From positions 1-64,000 of the forward strand of contig NZ_BCTW01000022.1 in the NCBI RefSeq assembly GCF_001590965.1: a DNA stretch of 64,000 bases, given 5' to 3'. The position numbers were made by a program, and so were the translations under genes. Source of the stretch: Novosphingobium lentum NBRC 107847 (GTDB lineage: Bacteria > Pseudomonadota > Alphaproteobacteria > Sphingomonadales > Sphingomonadaceae). This document shows positions 7,500 to 17,700 of this stretch, piece after piece. Every line of letters begins with the position of its first letter. Position 1 is the stretch's first letter. The notes under the pieces are model-generated. The model was not told the origin of the DNA. It saw only the letters and a program-made list of their open reading frames with translations, and did no database searches.

Positions 7500-8936
7500 A
7501 TGGTCCAGCTCAAAGACGTCTACCCGCTTTACCTCAACAACAAGGCGGCGCAGCCCAACGCCGATCTTGAGGTGACCGACAAGTTCACCGGCGAAGTGGC
7601 GTTCCGCACCGCGCTGGCCACGCCCGACGTGATCGACGAAGCGATCGCGGGCGCGGTCCGCGCGGCCGAGCCGATGGCGCGGCTCGCCAGCTATGAAAAG
7701 CGCGACGTGCTGACCCATTGCGTGACGCGGTTTGGCGAACGTTTCGACGAGCTGGCTTATGCGCTGTGCGTCGAGGCGGGCAAGCCGATCGCCGATGCGG
7801 AAGGCGAAGTCACCCGCCTGATCGACACTTTCCGCATCGCCGCCGAAGAAGCCACGCGCAACTACGGCGAAGTCCAGCCGCTCGACGTCAGCGCGCGCGC
7901 CAAGGGCTATATGGGGATGTGGAAGCGCGTGCCGATCGGGCCGTGCAGCTTCATCTCGCCGTTCAATTTCCCGCTGAACCTGGCCGCGCACAAGATCGCC
8001 CCGGCGATCGCGATGGGCTGCCCGTTCGTGATGAAGCCCGCCTCGATGACGCCATTGGGCGCGATCATCATGGGTGAAGTGCTGGCCGAATGCGACGTGC
8101 TGCCCGAAGGCGCGTTCTCGATCCTGCCCGCCGCGCGCGCCGGGTCGGATCTGTTCACCACCGACGAACGGCTGAAGCTGCTGTCGTTCACCGGATCGCC
8201 CGGCGTGGGCTGGGACCTGAAGGGCAAGGCGGGCAAGAAGAAAGTCGTGCTCGAACTGGGCGGCAACGCGGCGGTGATCGTCGACAAGGACGCCGATCTC
8301 GACCACGCGCTCGCCCGCATCGTGTTCGGCGGATACTACCAGTCGGGGCAAAGCTGCATCCACGTGCAGCGCGTGATCATCCATGCCGACATCTACGACA
8401 GCTTCCGCGACATGCTGGCCGCCAAGGTCAAGACGCTCGTCTCGGGCGATCCGAAGAAGCGCGAAACCTTCATCGGCCCGATGATCTCGGCGCGCGAGGC
8501 CAGCCGCCTGAAAGGCTGGATCGACAGCGCGGTGGCGGGCGGCGCCACGCTGCTCGCGGGTGGGGCATGCGCGGGCAACATGCTGGAAGCTTCGCTGCTC
8601 GAAGGCGTCAGCCGCGACAGCGAGCTGTACCGCGAGGAAGCGTTCGGGCCGGTGGTGATCCTGTCGAAGTTCACCGAGTGGAAGGCCGCGATGGACGAAG
8701 TCAACGACAGCAAGTTCGGCCTGCAGGCGGGCATCTTCACCCGCGACATTCACCAGGTGCTCGATTCGTGGGATCACCTCGATGTGGGCGGCATCGTGGT
8801 CAACGACGTTTCGTCCTACCGGGTCGACAATATGCCGTATGGCGGGGTCAAGGATTCGGGGCTGGGCCGCGAAGGCGTGCGGTTCGCGATGGAGGATATG
8901 TCGGAAATCCGCAATCTGGTGATCCGTCGGCTCTGA
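7500..8936 (+). CDS. NAD(P)-dependent aldehyde dehydrogenase family protein
   Basis: Oxidises an aldehyde to its acid or CoA-independent product with NAD(P); the substrate is unknown. The 478-residue protein is of normal family length. The catalytic Cys is in SGQSCIHVQ (C286) and the general-base Glu in LELGGNAA (about 252). The nucleotide-site segment FTGSPGVG precedes them, and the usual C-terminal EEAFGPVV and YGGVKDSGLGREG motifs are present. ATG 7500 is chosen because the frame upstream to 7422 is translation of the intergenic repeat, and homologues begin close to VQLKDVYPLYLNN. Placement after an acetolactate-synthase-like gene suggests a shared carbon pathway, but the repeat between them may uncouple expression. 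About 260 non-coding bases separate it from the cytochrome operon. Confidence 0.88.
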   Translation: MVQLKDVYPLYLNNKAAQPNADLEVTDKFTGEVAFRTALATPDVIDEAIAGAVRAAEPMARLASYEKRDVLTHCVTRFGERFDELAYALCVEAGKPIADAEGEVTRLIDTFRIAAEEATRNYGEVQPLDVSARAKGYMGMWKRVPIGPCSFISPFNFPLNLAAHKIAPAIAMGCPFVMKPASMTPLGAIIMGEVLAECDVLPEGAFSILPAARAGSDLFTTDERLKLLSFTGSPGVGWDLKGKAGKKKVVLELGGNAAVIVDKDADLDHALARIVFGGYYQSGQSCIHVQRVIIHADIYDSFRDMLAAKVKTLVSGDPKKRETFIGPMISAREASRLKGWIDSAVAGGATLLAGGACAGNMLEASLLEGVSRDSELYREEAFGPVVILSKFTEWKAAMDEVNDSKFGLQAGIFTRDIHQVLDSWDHLDVGGIVVNDVSSYRVDNMPYGGVKDSGLGREGVRFAMEDMSEIRNLVIRRL

Positions 8937-9046
8937 TCGCCAGTAAACATCGGGATTCTTTGCGGTTATGGTTAACGCGGCGTAACCGGTGGAAGCGGTC
9001 CGTGCCGGTGTGGCGAGACGCATCAGGCCGCCCGATGCAAGCACCA

Positions 9047-9164
9047 AATCGTGCGATTGGCGCAATTCCGTGCTTGAACACTCGTCGCAGACTGGCATAG
9101 TCTTCCGATAAGGGGTCGCATTGCAAGTCAATCGCTGGGCGTGGGTGCCAGAAGCTTAAGCTTC
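9047..9164 (+). promoter_or_regulatory. Palindromic sites upstream of the multihaem cytochrome operon
   Basis: The gap 8937-9199 carries a perfect 14-base palindrome, GAAGCTTAAGCTTC (9151-9164), 35 bases before the ATG. It also carries a second imperfect palindrome, AATCG-TG-CGATT (9047-9058). Between them TTGAAC (near 9073) followed about 16 bases later by CATAGT could be a sigma-70-type promoter. No FNR-type TTGAT-N4-ATCAA box was seen. The regulator is unknown. Confidence 0.4.
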
Positions 9165-9199
9165 GGCCCAAGGCGCGCATCGGGCTGGAACGAGGGGCA

Positions 9200-10618
9200 A
9201 TGCTGGACCATTCCATGTCACTGCGGCGGTTTTTGACCGCTTGCCGCTCGGTATCGCGCTCCGGTGCGATGGCGATCGTCGTGTGTGTCCTCATGGCTGC
9301 TGCCGCGCTTGCCGCTGCGCTGTTCGTCGCGCCCGCACCGCTTCAGGCGCAAGGCGCCGGTGGCTCGATGCGGGCCCATATGGGCGTGGCCAGCTGCGCG
9401 GGATCGACCTGCCACGGCCACAGCGTGGGCGATGGCACGCCGGTCCGGCAGGACGAACTGCTGCGCTGGCAGGAAGAATCGTCTCCCACGGGCGCGCACA
9501 GCCGCGCCTATCGCGCCATTCAGGAAGCGCGCGGCCAGGCCATCATCCGCCGCATGGGGCTCGATGGTGCCGGCGTCGGTCGCGAATGCCTTGGCTGCCA
9601 CACCACGACGGGCGCGCAAAAAGTTGCCGACGGCGTCGATTGCGAAGCCTGCCACGGCAATGCCGGCGGCTGGCTGTCCACACATTACACCGTCGGAGCT
9701 AGCCACCAGCGCAACGTGTCGCAAGGGATGACCGATCTGGTCAATCCACGCGTCCGCGCGCAAGTCTGCCTCGACTGCCACTTGTCGGGCGATGGTCCGG
9801 GGCAGTTCGTCGCGCACCGCATCATGGCGGCGGGCCATCCGCGCGTGTCGTTCGAACTCGACCTGTTCTCTACGCTGCAGCAGCACCACAACGAAGATGC
9901 CGACTATGCCGCGCGCAAGGGTGGCAAGACCGATTCGATGCGGATGTGGGCGGTCGGCCAGGCCGAGGCGGTCAAGCGGTCGATGGAACTGTTCAGCGAG
10001 CCGGGCAAGGCGAACGACGGCATCTTCCCCGAATTCACGTTCTACGATTGCCACAGCTGCCACCGCCGCATCTACGACGGCGAACAGGCGAGCGTTTCGG
10101 TGCTGCCCAACCCGGGCCGTCCGATCCACGCCGGCATGCCGCCGTTCAACGATGAGAACATGATCATGCTGCTCGCCGCAGCCAAAGTCGTGGCGCCCGA
10201 TATCGCCGCGACGTTCGATGCGCGCAGCAAGGCGTTCCACCGTGCGATGGGCGAAGGACGCTCGCAATCGGTGGCCGCCGCGCAGGCGCTGCGGCAGACC
10301 GCCGATGCGCTGTCTGCGCGGTTTGCCGGTACGCCGTTCAGCAAGGCGCAGACGTTCGCGATCATGGATGCGATCGCCAGCAACGCGATTTCCGACCGTT
10401 TCACCGACTACGAAGGTTCGGTGCAGTCGGTGATGGCGATCGACACGCTGCTCAACGGGCTGGTCAACCAGGGCATGGTATCGACCGGCGCGGCGAACGG
10501 CCTGCGCGTGCAGATCAACCAGGCCTATTCGGCGGTGCGCGAGCCCAACAGCTACCAGCCGCTCGCGTTTCGTCGCGCATTGGGGGGCGCTATCGGTTCC
10601 ATTCGGAGCTTGCGCTGA
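9200..10618 (+). CDS. Five-haem periplasmic c-type cytochrome, c554-like
   Basis: Exported multihaem cytochrome c. Residues about 20-50 form a long hydrophobic signal segment ending PLQAQG. Haem attachment sites are an unusual CX4CH (CAGSTCH, C66-H72) and four CXXCH sites: CLGCH (130-134), CEACH (148-152), CLDCH (190-194) and CHSCH (284-288). Several histidines between the sites could be distal ligands. The arrangement, with the CX4CH site first and a helical haem-free C-terminal half (about 300-472), recalls cytochrome c554-type proteins (recalled, not searched). It probably passes electrons in the periplasm. It is the first gene of a four-gene operon, and the next gene starts one base after its stop. 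ATG 9200 follows GAGGGG closely; ATG 9215 is an alternative that leaves the signal peptide intact. Confidence 0.88.
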   Translation: MLDHSMSLRRFLTACRSVSRSGAMAIVVCVLMAAAALAAALFVAPAPLQAQGAGGSMRAHMGVASCAGSTCHGHSVGDGTPVRQDELLRWQEESSPTGAHSRAYRAIQEARGQAIIRRMGLDGAGVGRECLGCHTTTGAQKVADGVDCEACHGNAGGWLSTHYTVGASHQRNVSQGMTDLVNPRVRAQVCLDCHLSGDGPGQFVAHRIMAAGHPRVSFELDLFSTLQQHHNEDADYAARKGGKTDSMRMWAVGQAEAVKRSMELFSEPGKANDGIFPEFTFYDCHSCHRRIYDGEQASVSVLPNPGRPIHAGMPPFNDENMIMLLAAAKVVAPDIAATFDARSKAFHRAMGEGRSQSVAAAQALRQTADALSARFAGTPFSKAQTFAIMDAIASNAISDRFTDYEGSVQSVMAIDTLLNGLVNQGMVSTGAANGLRVQINQAYSAVREPNSYQPLAFRRALGGAIGSIRSLR

Positions 10619-10619
10619 T

Positions 10620-12608
10620 ATGCCCTTCAAAGCCGCTTTTCATCGTACGACCGCGATCGTTTCCGCGCTGTCGCTGACGCTTGCCGGTTGCGGCGGCGGC
10701 AGCAGCAGCCCGGCGCCATCGCCCACGCCGGCGCCCAGTCCGTCGGCCACGGCGGCCAAAGTGTTCGACGCGCCGATCCAGGCGTCGCTGACGGTGGCCG
10801 ATGTGCAGCAGGTGATGGCGCAGGCGGTAAGCGAGGCGCAGGCGCTCAACCTGCCCGCGATCATCGCGGTGACCGACCGCGTCGGCAACGTGCTCGGCGT
10901 ATTCCGCATGAACGGCGCGCGCACGCGCATGAAGACGAGCAAGTACAACACCGAGCTCAACGGCGCGATCGCGACCCCGGTCGATGCGCAGGACCTCGAC
11001 GTCGAGGCCACGATGGGCGCGATCTCCAAGGCGGTGACCGGTGCCTATCTTTCGAGCAGCGGCAACGCGTTTTCCACCCGCACCGCCAGCGAGATCGTCC
11101 AGCAGCATTTCCCGCCCGCGCCGGTCACGCCGGGGCTGGAAAGCGGGCCGCTGTTCGGCGTGCAGTTCAGCCAGCTGCCGTGTTCGGACCTCAACACGCG
11201 GTTCCTGTCGGGCGGCGGCCCGGCGGCGCTGATCGGCCCCAAGCGCGCGCCGCTTGGCCTGGCCGCGGATTCGGGTGGGCTGCCGCTGTACAAGAACGGC
11301 GCGATCGTCGGCGCGATCGGGGTGATGGCCGATGGCGACTATGCGTTCGATCCCGACGTCACCAACGTCGATGGCGATCCCGAGGAATTCATCGCGCTCG
11401 CCGGCATCCAGGGCTTTGCGCCCGATCCCTCGATCACCGCCGACAAGATCACGGTCGATGGTTCGACCTTGCGGTTCAGCGATGCGCGGGTCGAAGGGCT
11501 GGCCCCGCTCAAGACCGATTTCGCGGCGATCAACAACGTCGTCGGCACGCTGATCCCGGTCAACGGCTATACTGCGGGCGCGATCATCGCCGGCACCACT
11601 TATGGCACCGAGGCGAGCGGGTTGCGCTATGCCACCCCTGCGGAGTTTTCGATACCCGACGCGTTCGTGCTGACCGATGGTTCGGGCAACGATCGCTACC
11701 CGATCCGCGCCGGCACCGATGGCGCCGATGTCGGCACGCCGCTGACCGCCGCCGAAACGCGCGCGGTGCTGGAAGAAGCGTTCAAGATCATGAGCCGCGC
11801 GCGCGCGCAGATCCGTCGCCCGGTCGACAGCCGGGCGCAAGTTTCGATCAGCGTGGTCGATACTTACGGCACCGTGCTCGGACTGGTGCGCGGGCCCGAT
11901 GCGCCGATCTTCGGCATCGACGTGTCGCTGCAGAAAGCGCGCACCGCCGCGTTCTTTTCCAACAAGGTCGCCGCCGCCCAGCTGCAGGGCGATCCCGACG
12001 GCGAGATCCCGCAGTTCGTGCAGCGCGTCCGCGATTTCCTGGGTGACCAGACCGCGCTGACCGGCAAGATCGCGTTCGGTGATCGCTCGGGCGGCAACCT
12101 GTCGCGCCCGTATTTTCCCGATGGGCAGGTCGGCACCGCCAACGGTCCGCTGTCGCGCCCGATCAACCAGTTCAATCCGTTCGGGGTCGGGCTGCAGGTC
12201 GCGCTGGTGAAATCGAACCTGCTGCAGCACGCGGTATTCGTGGAAGGCGCGCTGAAGGCGGCGGATACGGCGCAGCAGTGCACCCAGGTCCCCGATGCGC
12301 CCAACGGCAAGAAGCGGCTGGCCAACGGCATCCAGATCTTCCCCGGATCGGTGCCGATCTATCGCGGCACCACGCTGGTCGGCGCGATCGGCATTTCGGG
12401 TGACGGCATCGACCAGGACGACATGATCAGCTTCCTGGGCGCCAACAACGCCGGGGTGCGGGTCGGGTCGATCGGCAACGCGCCCAAGGACATCCGCGCC
12501 GACACGATCGTGGTGCCGGTCGCGCAAGGGGTGCGGCTGCGCTACGTCAACTGCCCGTTCGCGCCGTTCCTCGATACCTCCGAACAGAACGCCTGCGAGG
12601 GATTGTGA
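10620..12608 (+). CDS. Lipoprotein with tandem HbpS/GlcG-like haem-binding domains
   Basis: A lipoprotein: the signal segment ends in the lipobox LTLAGC (C24), followed by a Gly/Ser/Pro/Ala linker typical of surface tethers. Two copies of an HbpS/GlcG (DUF336)-like domain can be traced. The first lies at about 55-350 (LTVADVQQVMAQAVSEAQAL, IIAVTDRVGNVLGVFRM). The second lies at about 375-620 (LTAAETRAVLEEAFKIMSRA, SISVVDTYGTVLGLVRG). Each ends with a GAIGVMADG or GAIGISGDG-like strand. HbpS proteins bind haem and related redox cofactors; haem binding here is inferred from the family. Both domains contain long insertions, making the protein (662 residues) far larger than ordinary single-domain HbpS. 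Its position between two multihaem cytochrome genes suggests a haem or electron handling role in the same machine. Confidence 0.75.
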   Translation: MPFKAAFHRTTAIVSALSLTLAGCGGGSSSPAPSPTPAPSPSATAAKVFDAPIQASLTVADVQQVMAQAVSEAQALNLPAIIAVTDRVGNVLGVFRMNGARTRMKTSKYNTELNGAIATPVDAQDLDVEATMGAISKAVTGAYLSSSGNAFSTRTASEIVQQHFPPAPVTPGLESGPLFGVQFSQLPCSDLNTRFLSGGGPAALIGPKRAPLGLAADSGGLPLYKNGAIVGAIGVMADGDYAFDPDVTNVDGDPEEFIALAGIQGFAPDPSITADKITVDGSTLRFSDARVEGLAPLKTDFAAINNVVGTLIPVNGYTAGAIIAGTTYGTEASGLRYATPAEFSIPDAFVLTDGSGNDRYPIRAGTDGADVGTPLTAAETRAVLEEAFKIMSRARAQIRRPVDSRAQVSISVVDTYGTVLGLVRGPDAPIFGIDVSLQKARTAAFFSNKVAAAQLQGDPDGEIPQFVQRVRDFLGDQTALTGKIAFGDRSGGNLSRPYFPDGQVGTANGPLSRPINQFNPFGVGLQVALVKSNLLQHAVFVEGALKAADTAQQCTQVPDAPNGKKRLANGIQIFPGSVPIYRGTTLVGAIGISGDGIDQDDMISFLGANNAGVRVGSIGNAPKDIRADTIVVPVAQGVRLRYVNCPFAPFLDTSEQNACEGL

Positions 12609-14767
12609 TCCACACCGTCCTCGGCCTCGTCGCTCCCGCCCTGGGCTTTGGTCATCCGGTGCCGCAGGCGCCGGTGCAGCTGCTGCGCGCCGATTCAGCG
12701 GTCGACCGGGGCGAGCGCGATGCCGCATCGGGTGCTGCAAGCCGCCAGATTCCGGCGATTTCCTTCCTCACGGCCGGGGCGGTCGCCGCGACCGACCAGG
12801 CGCAACATGCGACCGATCCTGCGCCGGTGATGGTCCCGGCTGCTGCGGCAGGCATGGACGGGGCTCCGGCATCGGCAGCGCCTGCCATGAACAGCGCGGC
12901 CGATGCCGCTGCGCAATCCGCCGGCGATACCGTCACCGCCGACGGGGCGCTGCTGCCGGGTCGCCGTCGTCCCGGTTTCCGCAAGGGCTTGCCCGAACGC
13001 GTCGAACAGATGAACCTTGGCGCGGTTTCGGCCCCGCCGCCCGAGGCGTTCTACGACAAGTACGACGGCGAAGGGCCGATCAACGATCTGGCGCTGAACG
13101 TGGCGCTGCCCGATCGCTGGCGCATCACCAACGCGCTGTGTCCGCAGAAGGACCCGGCCACCGGCAAGCAGGACAAGGGCATCTACACGCTCTATCCCAA
13201 GCTGGAAAACGTGTGTCATACGATCTTCGATCCGTTCCACCACAGCGTGATCAAGGGTGACCGGCCGCTGTCCAAGGCGCAGCGCCCCGGTTTCCTCAAG
13301 GGTGACGACTGGTTCTTCATCGCCAGCGCCATTTCCGACACGGTGGTCGAACCGCGCAGCTTCCCGATTCCCGTCGGCAACCAGACCACCACCAACGCCA
13401 ACGAGATCGACACGTTCGGCCGCTCGAACAGTCTGGTGCTGGCACAGACGTTCATCACCAGCTTTTCGCTGTTGAAGGGCCTGACCGCGTTCAAGCCGCC
13501 GATCATCGAATACCGCGCCACGCTGGCCACCCAGATCAACTATGTCCAGGTGCCCGAAAAGCGCGTGCTGTCGGTGTTGCCGACGGGGGGCACGCACCGC
13601 ACCGACTATTCGTTCGGCGTGCAGGATCTGTTCGTCGATTATCACATCGGCCGGTTCGATTCGAAGCGGTTCGATTTCGTCTCGATCCGCGCCGGCATCC
13701 AGGAATTCACCGCCGATTTCCGCGGCTTCCTGTTCCTCGACAATCAGCTTGGCGTGCGCATCTTCGGCAACCGCGACAACAACCGGGTGCAGTTCAACCT
13801 GGCCGCATTCTGGCGGCTGGAGAAGGACACCAACTCGGGGCTGAACTCGATCCAGGATACCCCGCGCCGCGACTGGGTGTTCACCGCCAACCTCTATCGC
13901 CAGGATTTCCCCGTGGTCGGCCTCACCAGCCAGGTGTCGGTGACCTACAACATGAACCGCGAGCGCGATCAGATCCATGCCGACGTCAACGGATTCCCCG
14001 TGCGCCCGGCGCTGCTGGGCGATCTGCGCGGGCGCGAATACGATGTGGTGTACCTGGGCTACGCGGTGGATGGCCGCATCGGCCGGATGAACCTGACCGC
14101 GCAGCTGTACGCTGCGCTGGGTGAGGACCGGAACAACTTCCTCACCAGCCGCCCGGCCAAGATCGCGGCGTATTTCGCCGCTGCCGAAGCGAGCTACGAC
14201 GTCGACTGGATGCGCTTCCGCCTGTCGGGGCTGTATGCCAGCGGCGACAAGAACCCCTACGACGGGACCGAGGGCGGGTTCGACGCGATCTTCGAGAATC
14301 CGCAGTTCGCCGGCGCCGATACCAGCTACTGGATCCGCCAGACGATACCGTTTGCCGGCGGTGGCCGCGCGGTGTCGATCAACGGCCGCAACGGCATCCT
14401 CAATTCGCTGCGCAGTTCCAAAGAGGAAGGCCAGTCGAACTTCACCAACCCGGGCACCATCCTGCTGGGCGTGGGGGCCGATTTCGACCTGACGCCCGAA
14501 GTGCGCGTTTCGACCAACGTCAACCACTTGTGGTTCGACAACACGAAAGTCCTGCAGGTGCTGCGCAACGAAGGCTCGATCCCGAAATCGATCGGTTTCG
14601 ATACGTCGGTGTCGGCGGTGTGGCGGCCCAATGCCTCGCAGAACATCGTGTTCCGGCTGTCCGCCGCGACATTGTTCGCGGGCGCGGGCTTCCGCGACCT
14701 GTTCGCCCAGCAGGGTAGGGGCAACCGCTTCTACTCGGTCCTTGCCAACGCGATCCTGGCTTTCTGA
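12605..14767 (+). CDS. Outer-membrane beta-barrel protein of the cytochrome operon
   Basis: Predicted outer-membrane barrel. From about residue 190 the chain is a series of amphipathic strands rich in aromatic and Arg/Asn residues (FIITSFSLLKG-like, LAAFWRLEKD, VSVTYNMNRERD, LTAQLYAALGED) and it ends in ...NAILAF, a C-terminal aromatic residue as in BAM substrates. The first 150 residues are Ala/Pro/Met-rich and disordered-looking, followed by RRRPGFRKGLPERVEQM. The start is GTG at 12605, overlapping the previous stop (GTGA) with GAGG ahead of it. The resulting N terminus (MIHTVLGLVAPALGFG) is a poor signal peptide with no early Lys/Arg, so the true start or export signal is unclear. The next ATG overlaps its stop by one base. 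It could be a porin sheath for the neighbouring cytochromes, but no homology to MtrB/PioB was established. Confidence 0.7.
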   Translation: MIHTVLGLVAPALGFGHPVPQAPVQLLRADSAVDRGERDAASGAASRQIPAISFLTAGAVAATDQAQHATDPAPVMVPAAAAGMDGAPASAAPAMNSAADAAAQSAGDTVTADGALLPGRRRPGFRKGLPERVEQMNLGAVSAPPPEAFYDKYDGEGPINDLALNVALPDRWRITNALCPQKDPATGKQDKGIYTLYPKLENVCHTIFDPFHHSVIKGDRPLSKAQRPGFLKGDDWFFIASAISDTVVEPRSFPIPVGNQTTTNANEIDTFGRSNSLVLAQTFITSFSLLKGLTAFKPPIIEYRATLATQINYVQVPEKRVLSVLPTGGTHRTDYSFGVQDLFVDYHIGRFDSKRFDFVSIRAGIQEFTADFRGFLFLDNQLGVRIFGNRDNNRVQFNLAAFWRLEKDTNSGLNSIQDTPRRDWVFTANLYRQDFPVVGLTSQVSVTYNMNRERDQIHADVNGFPVRPALLGDLRGREYDVVYLGYAVDGRIGRMNLTAQLYAALGEDRNNFLTSRPAKIAAYFAAAEASYDVDWMRFRLSGLYASGDKNPYDGTEGGFDAIFENPQFAGADTSYWIRQTIPFAGGGRAVSINGRNGILNSLRSSKEEGQSNFTNPGTILLGVGADFDLTPEVRVSTNVNHLWFDNTKVLQVLRNEGSIPKSIGFDTSVSAVWRPNASQNIVFRLSAATLFAGAGFRDLFAQQGRGNRFYSVLANAILAF

Positions 14768-17700
14768 TGACCCTGACCCACCCTTCCGCCGTTGTCCGCC
14801 TGATCGCCCGGCGCTGGAATGCAGGGCTGTCGCGCCTGCCGCTGCTGTGGCTGCTGCTGGCGCTTGCCGTGCTGGCATTGCCGGCGGCGTTGCGCGCTTC
14901 GGAGGAAGAAGCGCCGCAGAAGGTGCACTTCGATCGCGCACCGTCTGCGCCGCGCGGGCAGCCGGGCGAAACGGCTGAAGAGCAGTGGGCGTTCGTCGAC
15001 GGCAAGAACAAGGGCTGCGTAAGCTGCCACACCGCCAGCGACCACCGCACGATGCACGCCAGCCAGGCGGTCGTGCTCGCCTGCACCGATTGCCATGGCG
15101 GCAACGCGCAAGTGGTGGCGGATCGCGGCTGGAAGCTCGACGGGCTGGAATACACCACCGCGATGACGCAGGCGCACGTGCTGCCCAAGTATCCCAAGAC
15201 CTGGGGCTGGCCGCGTTCGGCCAACCCGCAGCGCAGCTATGCCAACCTGGCCAAGGAAAGCCCCGAATTCGTCCGCTTCGTCAACCCGTCGGATTATCGC
15301 GTGGCGCGCGAGGCGTGCGGCGCCTGCCACATGAACATCATCGAGGCGTCGGAACGTTCGCTAATGAGCACGGGCGCGATGCTGTGGGGCGGCGCCGCCT
15401 ACAACAACGGCATCGTGCCGTTCAAGAACTACATCTTCGGCGAAAGCTTCACGCGCGGCGGCGAACCGGCGTTCGTCAAGTCGGCGTCGAAGGAAATCGG
15501 CCCCGACGGCAAGCCGATGTGGGGCACGGTCACCCCGCAAGAAAAGGCGCGCGGCGCGCTGCCGGTAATGTACCCGCTGCCGCGCTGGAACGTGATTCCG
15601 CCGGGCGACGTGTTCCGCGTGTTCGAGGATGGCGGTCGCGTCATCAATCCGCAGTTCCCCGAGATCGGCATCCCCAACTCGACCGGCTCGATCCAGAAGC
15701 TGGATGAAAACGGCCGTCCCGATCTCAAGCAGTCGAACCGCGGCATGGCCACCGGCCTGCGCGTCGCGATCCCGGTGCTGAACATCCACAAGACCCGCCT
15801 CAACGATCCGTTCCTGTTCCAGATGGGCACCAACGACCAGCCGGGCGACTATCGCAGTTCGGGCTGCGCGGCGTGCCACGTGATCTATGCCAACGACCGC
15901 GAACCGCGCCACGGGCTGAACTTTGCCCAGTGCGGGCGCGACGGGCAGACAGTGACGGTCGATCCGACGATCAACCGCCTGCGCGAAGGCGAGGAACGCC
16001 ACGGCTCGTACGGCAGCTTCGATGCCGACAAGGCGCACGAACACAAGGAACTGGTCCGCGCGACCGTGCTGGGCGGCCACGGCAAGTACCTGGGCGGCGA
16101 TGCCAGCGATCCCGAGGAATCGGCCGACATGGCGGGCAACTGCGCGCGCGCCATCGCCTCGCCCGAACAGCTGACGTTCACGCCCGCCAGCGGCAACGCG
16201 CCGCATGGAGTGATGGCGGCGCACCAGATGTCGCAGGGCGAGGCGCATGCCGCCGCCGGGCTCGATGCCGCGGGCAAGCCGGTGGCGACGCCCGAAGCCG
16301 CCGCCATGGCTGACAGCGGCCCCGTGCCGATGCAGGAGCGTGAACGCGGCCACCCGCTGGTCCACGCCTTCACCCGCGCGATCCCGACGCAGCAGTGCAT
16401 GAACTGCCACATGCACCAGCCGAACATCTTCCTGAATTCGTACCTCGGCTATACGATGTGGGATTACGAATCCGATGCGCCGTACATGTGGCCCGGGCCT
16501 GAAAACAAGGCGCCCAAGCCCGAAGGGCTGACCGAAGCCGATTACCAGAAGGCGTTCAAGCAGCAGTTCCATCCCACGATGTCGCAGGCGCGCGAAGTGC
16601 TCGATCGCAACCCCGAGGCGGCAAGCGCGCACGGGCTGTGGCGCGACGTGGAATTCCTGCGCAACGTCTACGATCTCAACCCCAAGCTGCAGCGCACGCA
16701 GTTTGCCGACTACCACGGCCACGGCTGGAACTTCCGCGCGATCCTCAAGCGCGACCGGCGCGGCAACCTGCTCGACGAAGACGGCGACATGTCGACCTAC
16801 GGCACCGACACCGCGCACATCGTCTCGCCCGACGATCCGGAGAAGTTCCGCAAGGGGACCGAACCCAAGTTCGTGCCCGCCGGACCCGACAATCCGGGCA
16901 AGACCGTGCACATGATGGATATCCATGCCCAGATCGGCATGCAGTGCGCCGATTGCCACTTCGCGCAGGACAGCCACGGCAACGGGCTGATCTTCGGCGA
17001 AGTCGCCAACGCGGTGGAGATCGGGTGCAAGGATTGCCACGGCACGCCCGACGCCTATCCCACGCTGATCACCTCGAACCTGGCGGCCCCGCCCGAAGGG
17101 CACAACCTGTCGCTGCTGCGCAATGCCGATGGCCAGCGCCGCTTCGAATGGTTCCAGGACAAGACCGGCCGCCGCGTGCTGGTGCAGCGTTCGATCATCG
17201 ATCCTGAGAAGTCCTGGCGCGTGAGCCTGGTCAAGGATTCGGTCGATGCGCGTTATGCGGGCATGGTCGATGACCTGGGCAAGCCGATCTTCAACCCCAA
17301 GGCGGCGCGCGCCAAGCTGATGGCCAAGTCGGCGGCGCAGGACGGCATCTATCACTTCGGCACCGGCGTGCCCAAGGAACAGCGCGCCCACCGCGACGAC
17401 GACATGGCGTGCTTCACCTGCCACCTGTCATGGACCACGAGTTGCGCCGGTTGCCACCTGCCGATCGAGGCGAACTGGAAGTCGACCGTCCACAAGTACG
17501 AGGAAGACTACACCCGCAACTACGCGACCTATAATCCGCAGGTTGCGCGCGATGACATGTTCCAGCTGGGCAAGCATCAGCGCAACAAGTCGAGCGGGTC
17601 CGATCCGGTGCAGTTCGACAAGGATGGCTACCCGGTGGCGGGCACGGCGATTACCGCGCCGATCCGCTCGACCTCGGCGCTGATCCTGTCGTCGACCAAC

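Noticed and set aside
10590..12740. A 716-codon minus-strand frame opposite the HbpS-like lipoprotein gene
   Set aside because: It is Arg/Asp-rich with no family features, while the plus strand shows a lipobox and two recognisable domains.
15361..17424. A 687-codon minus-strand frame within the ten-haem cytochrome gene
   Set aside because: The plus-strand frame contains ten haem motifs, a signal peptide and a propeller. The minus frame is compositional.
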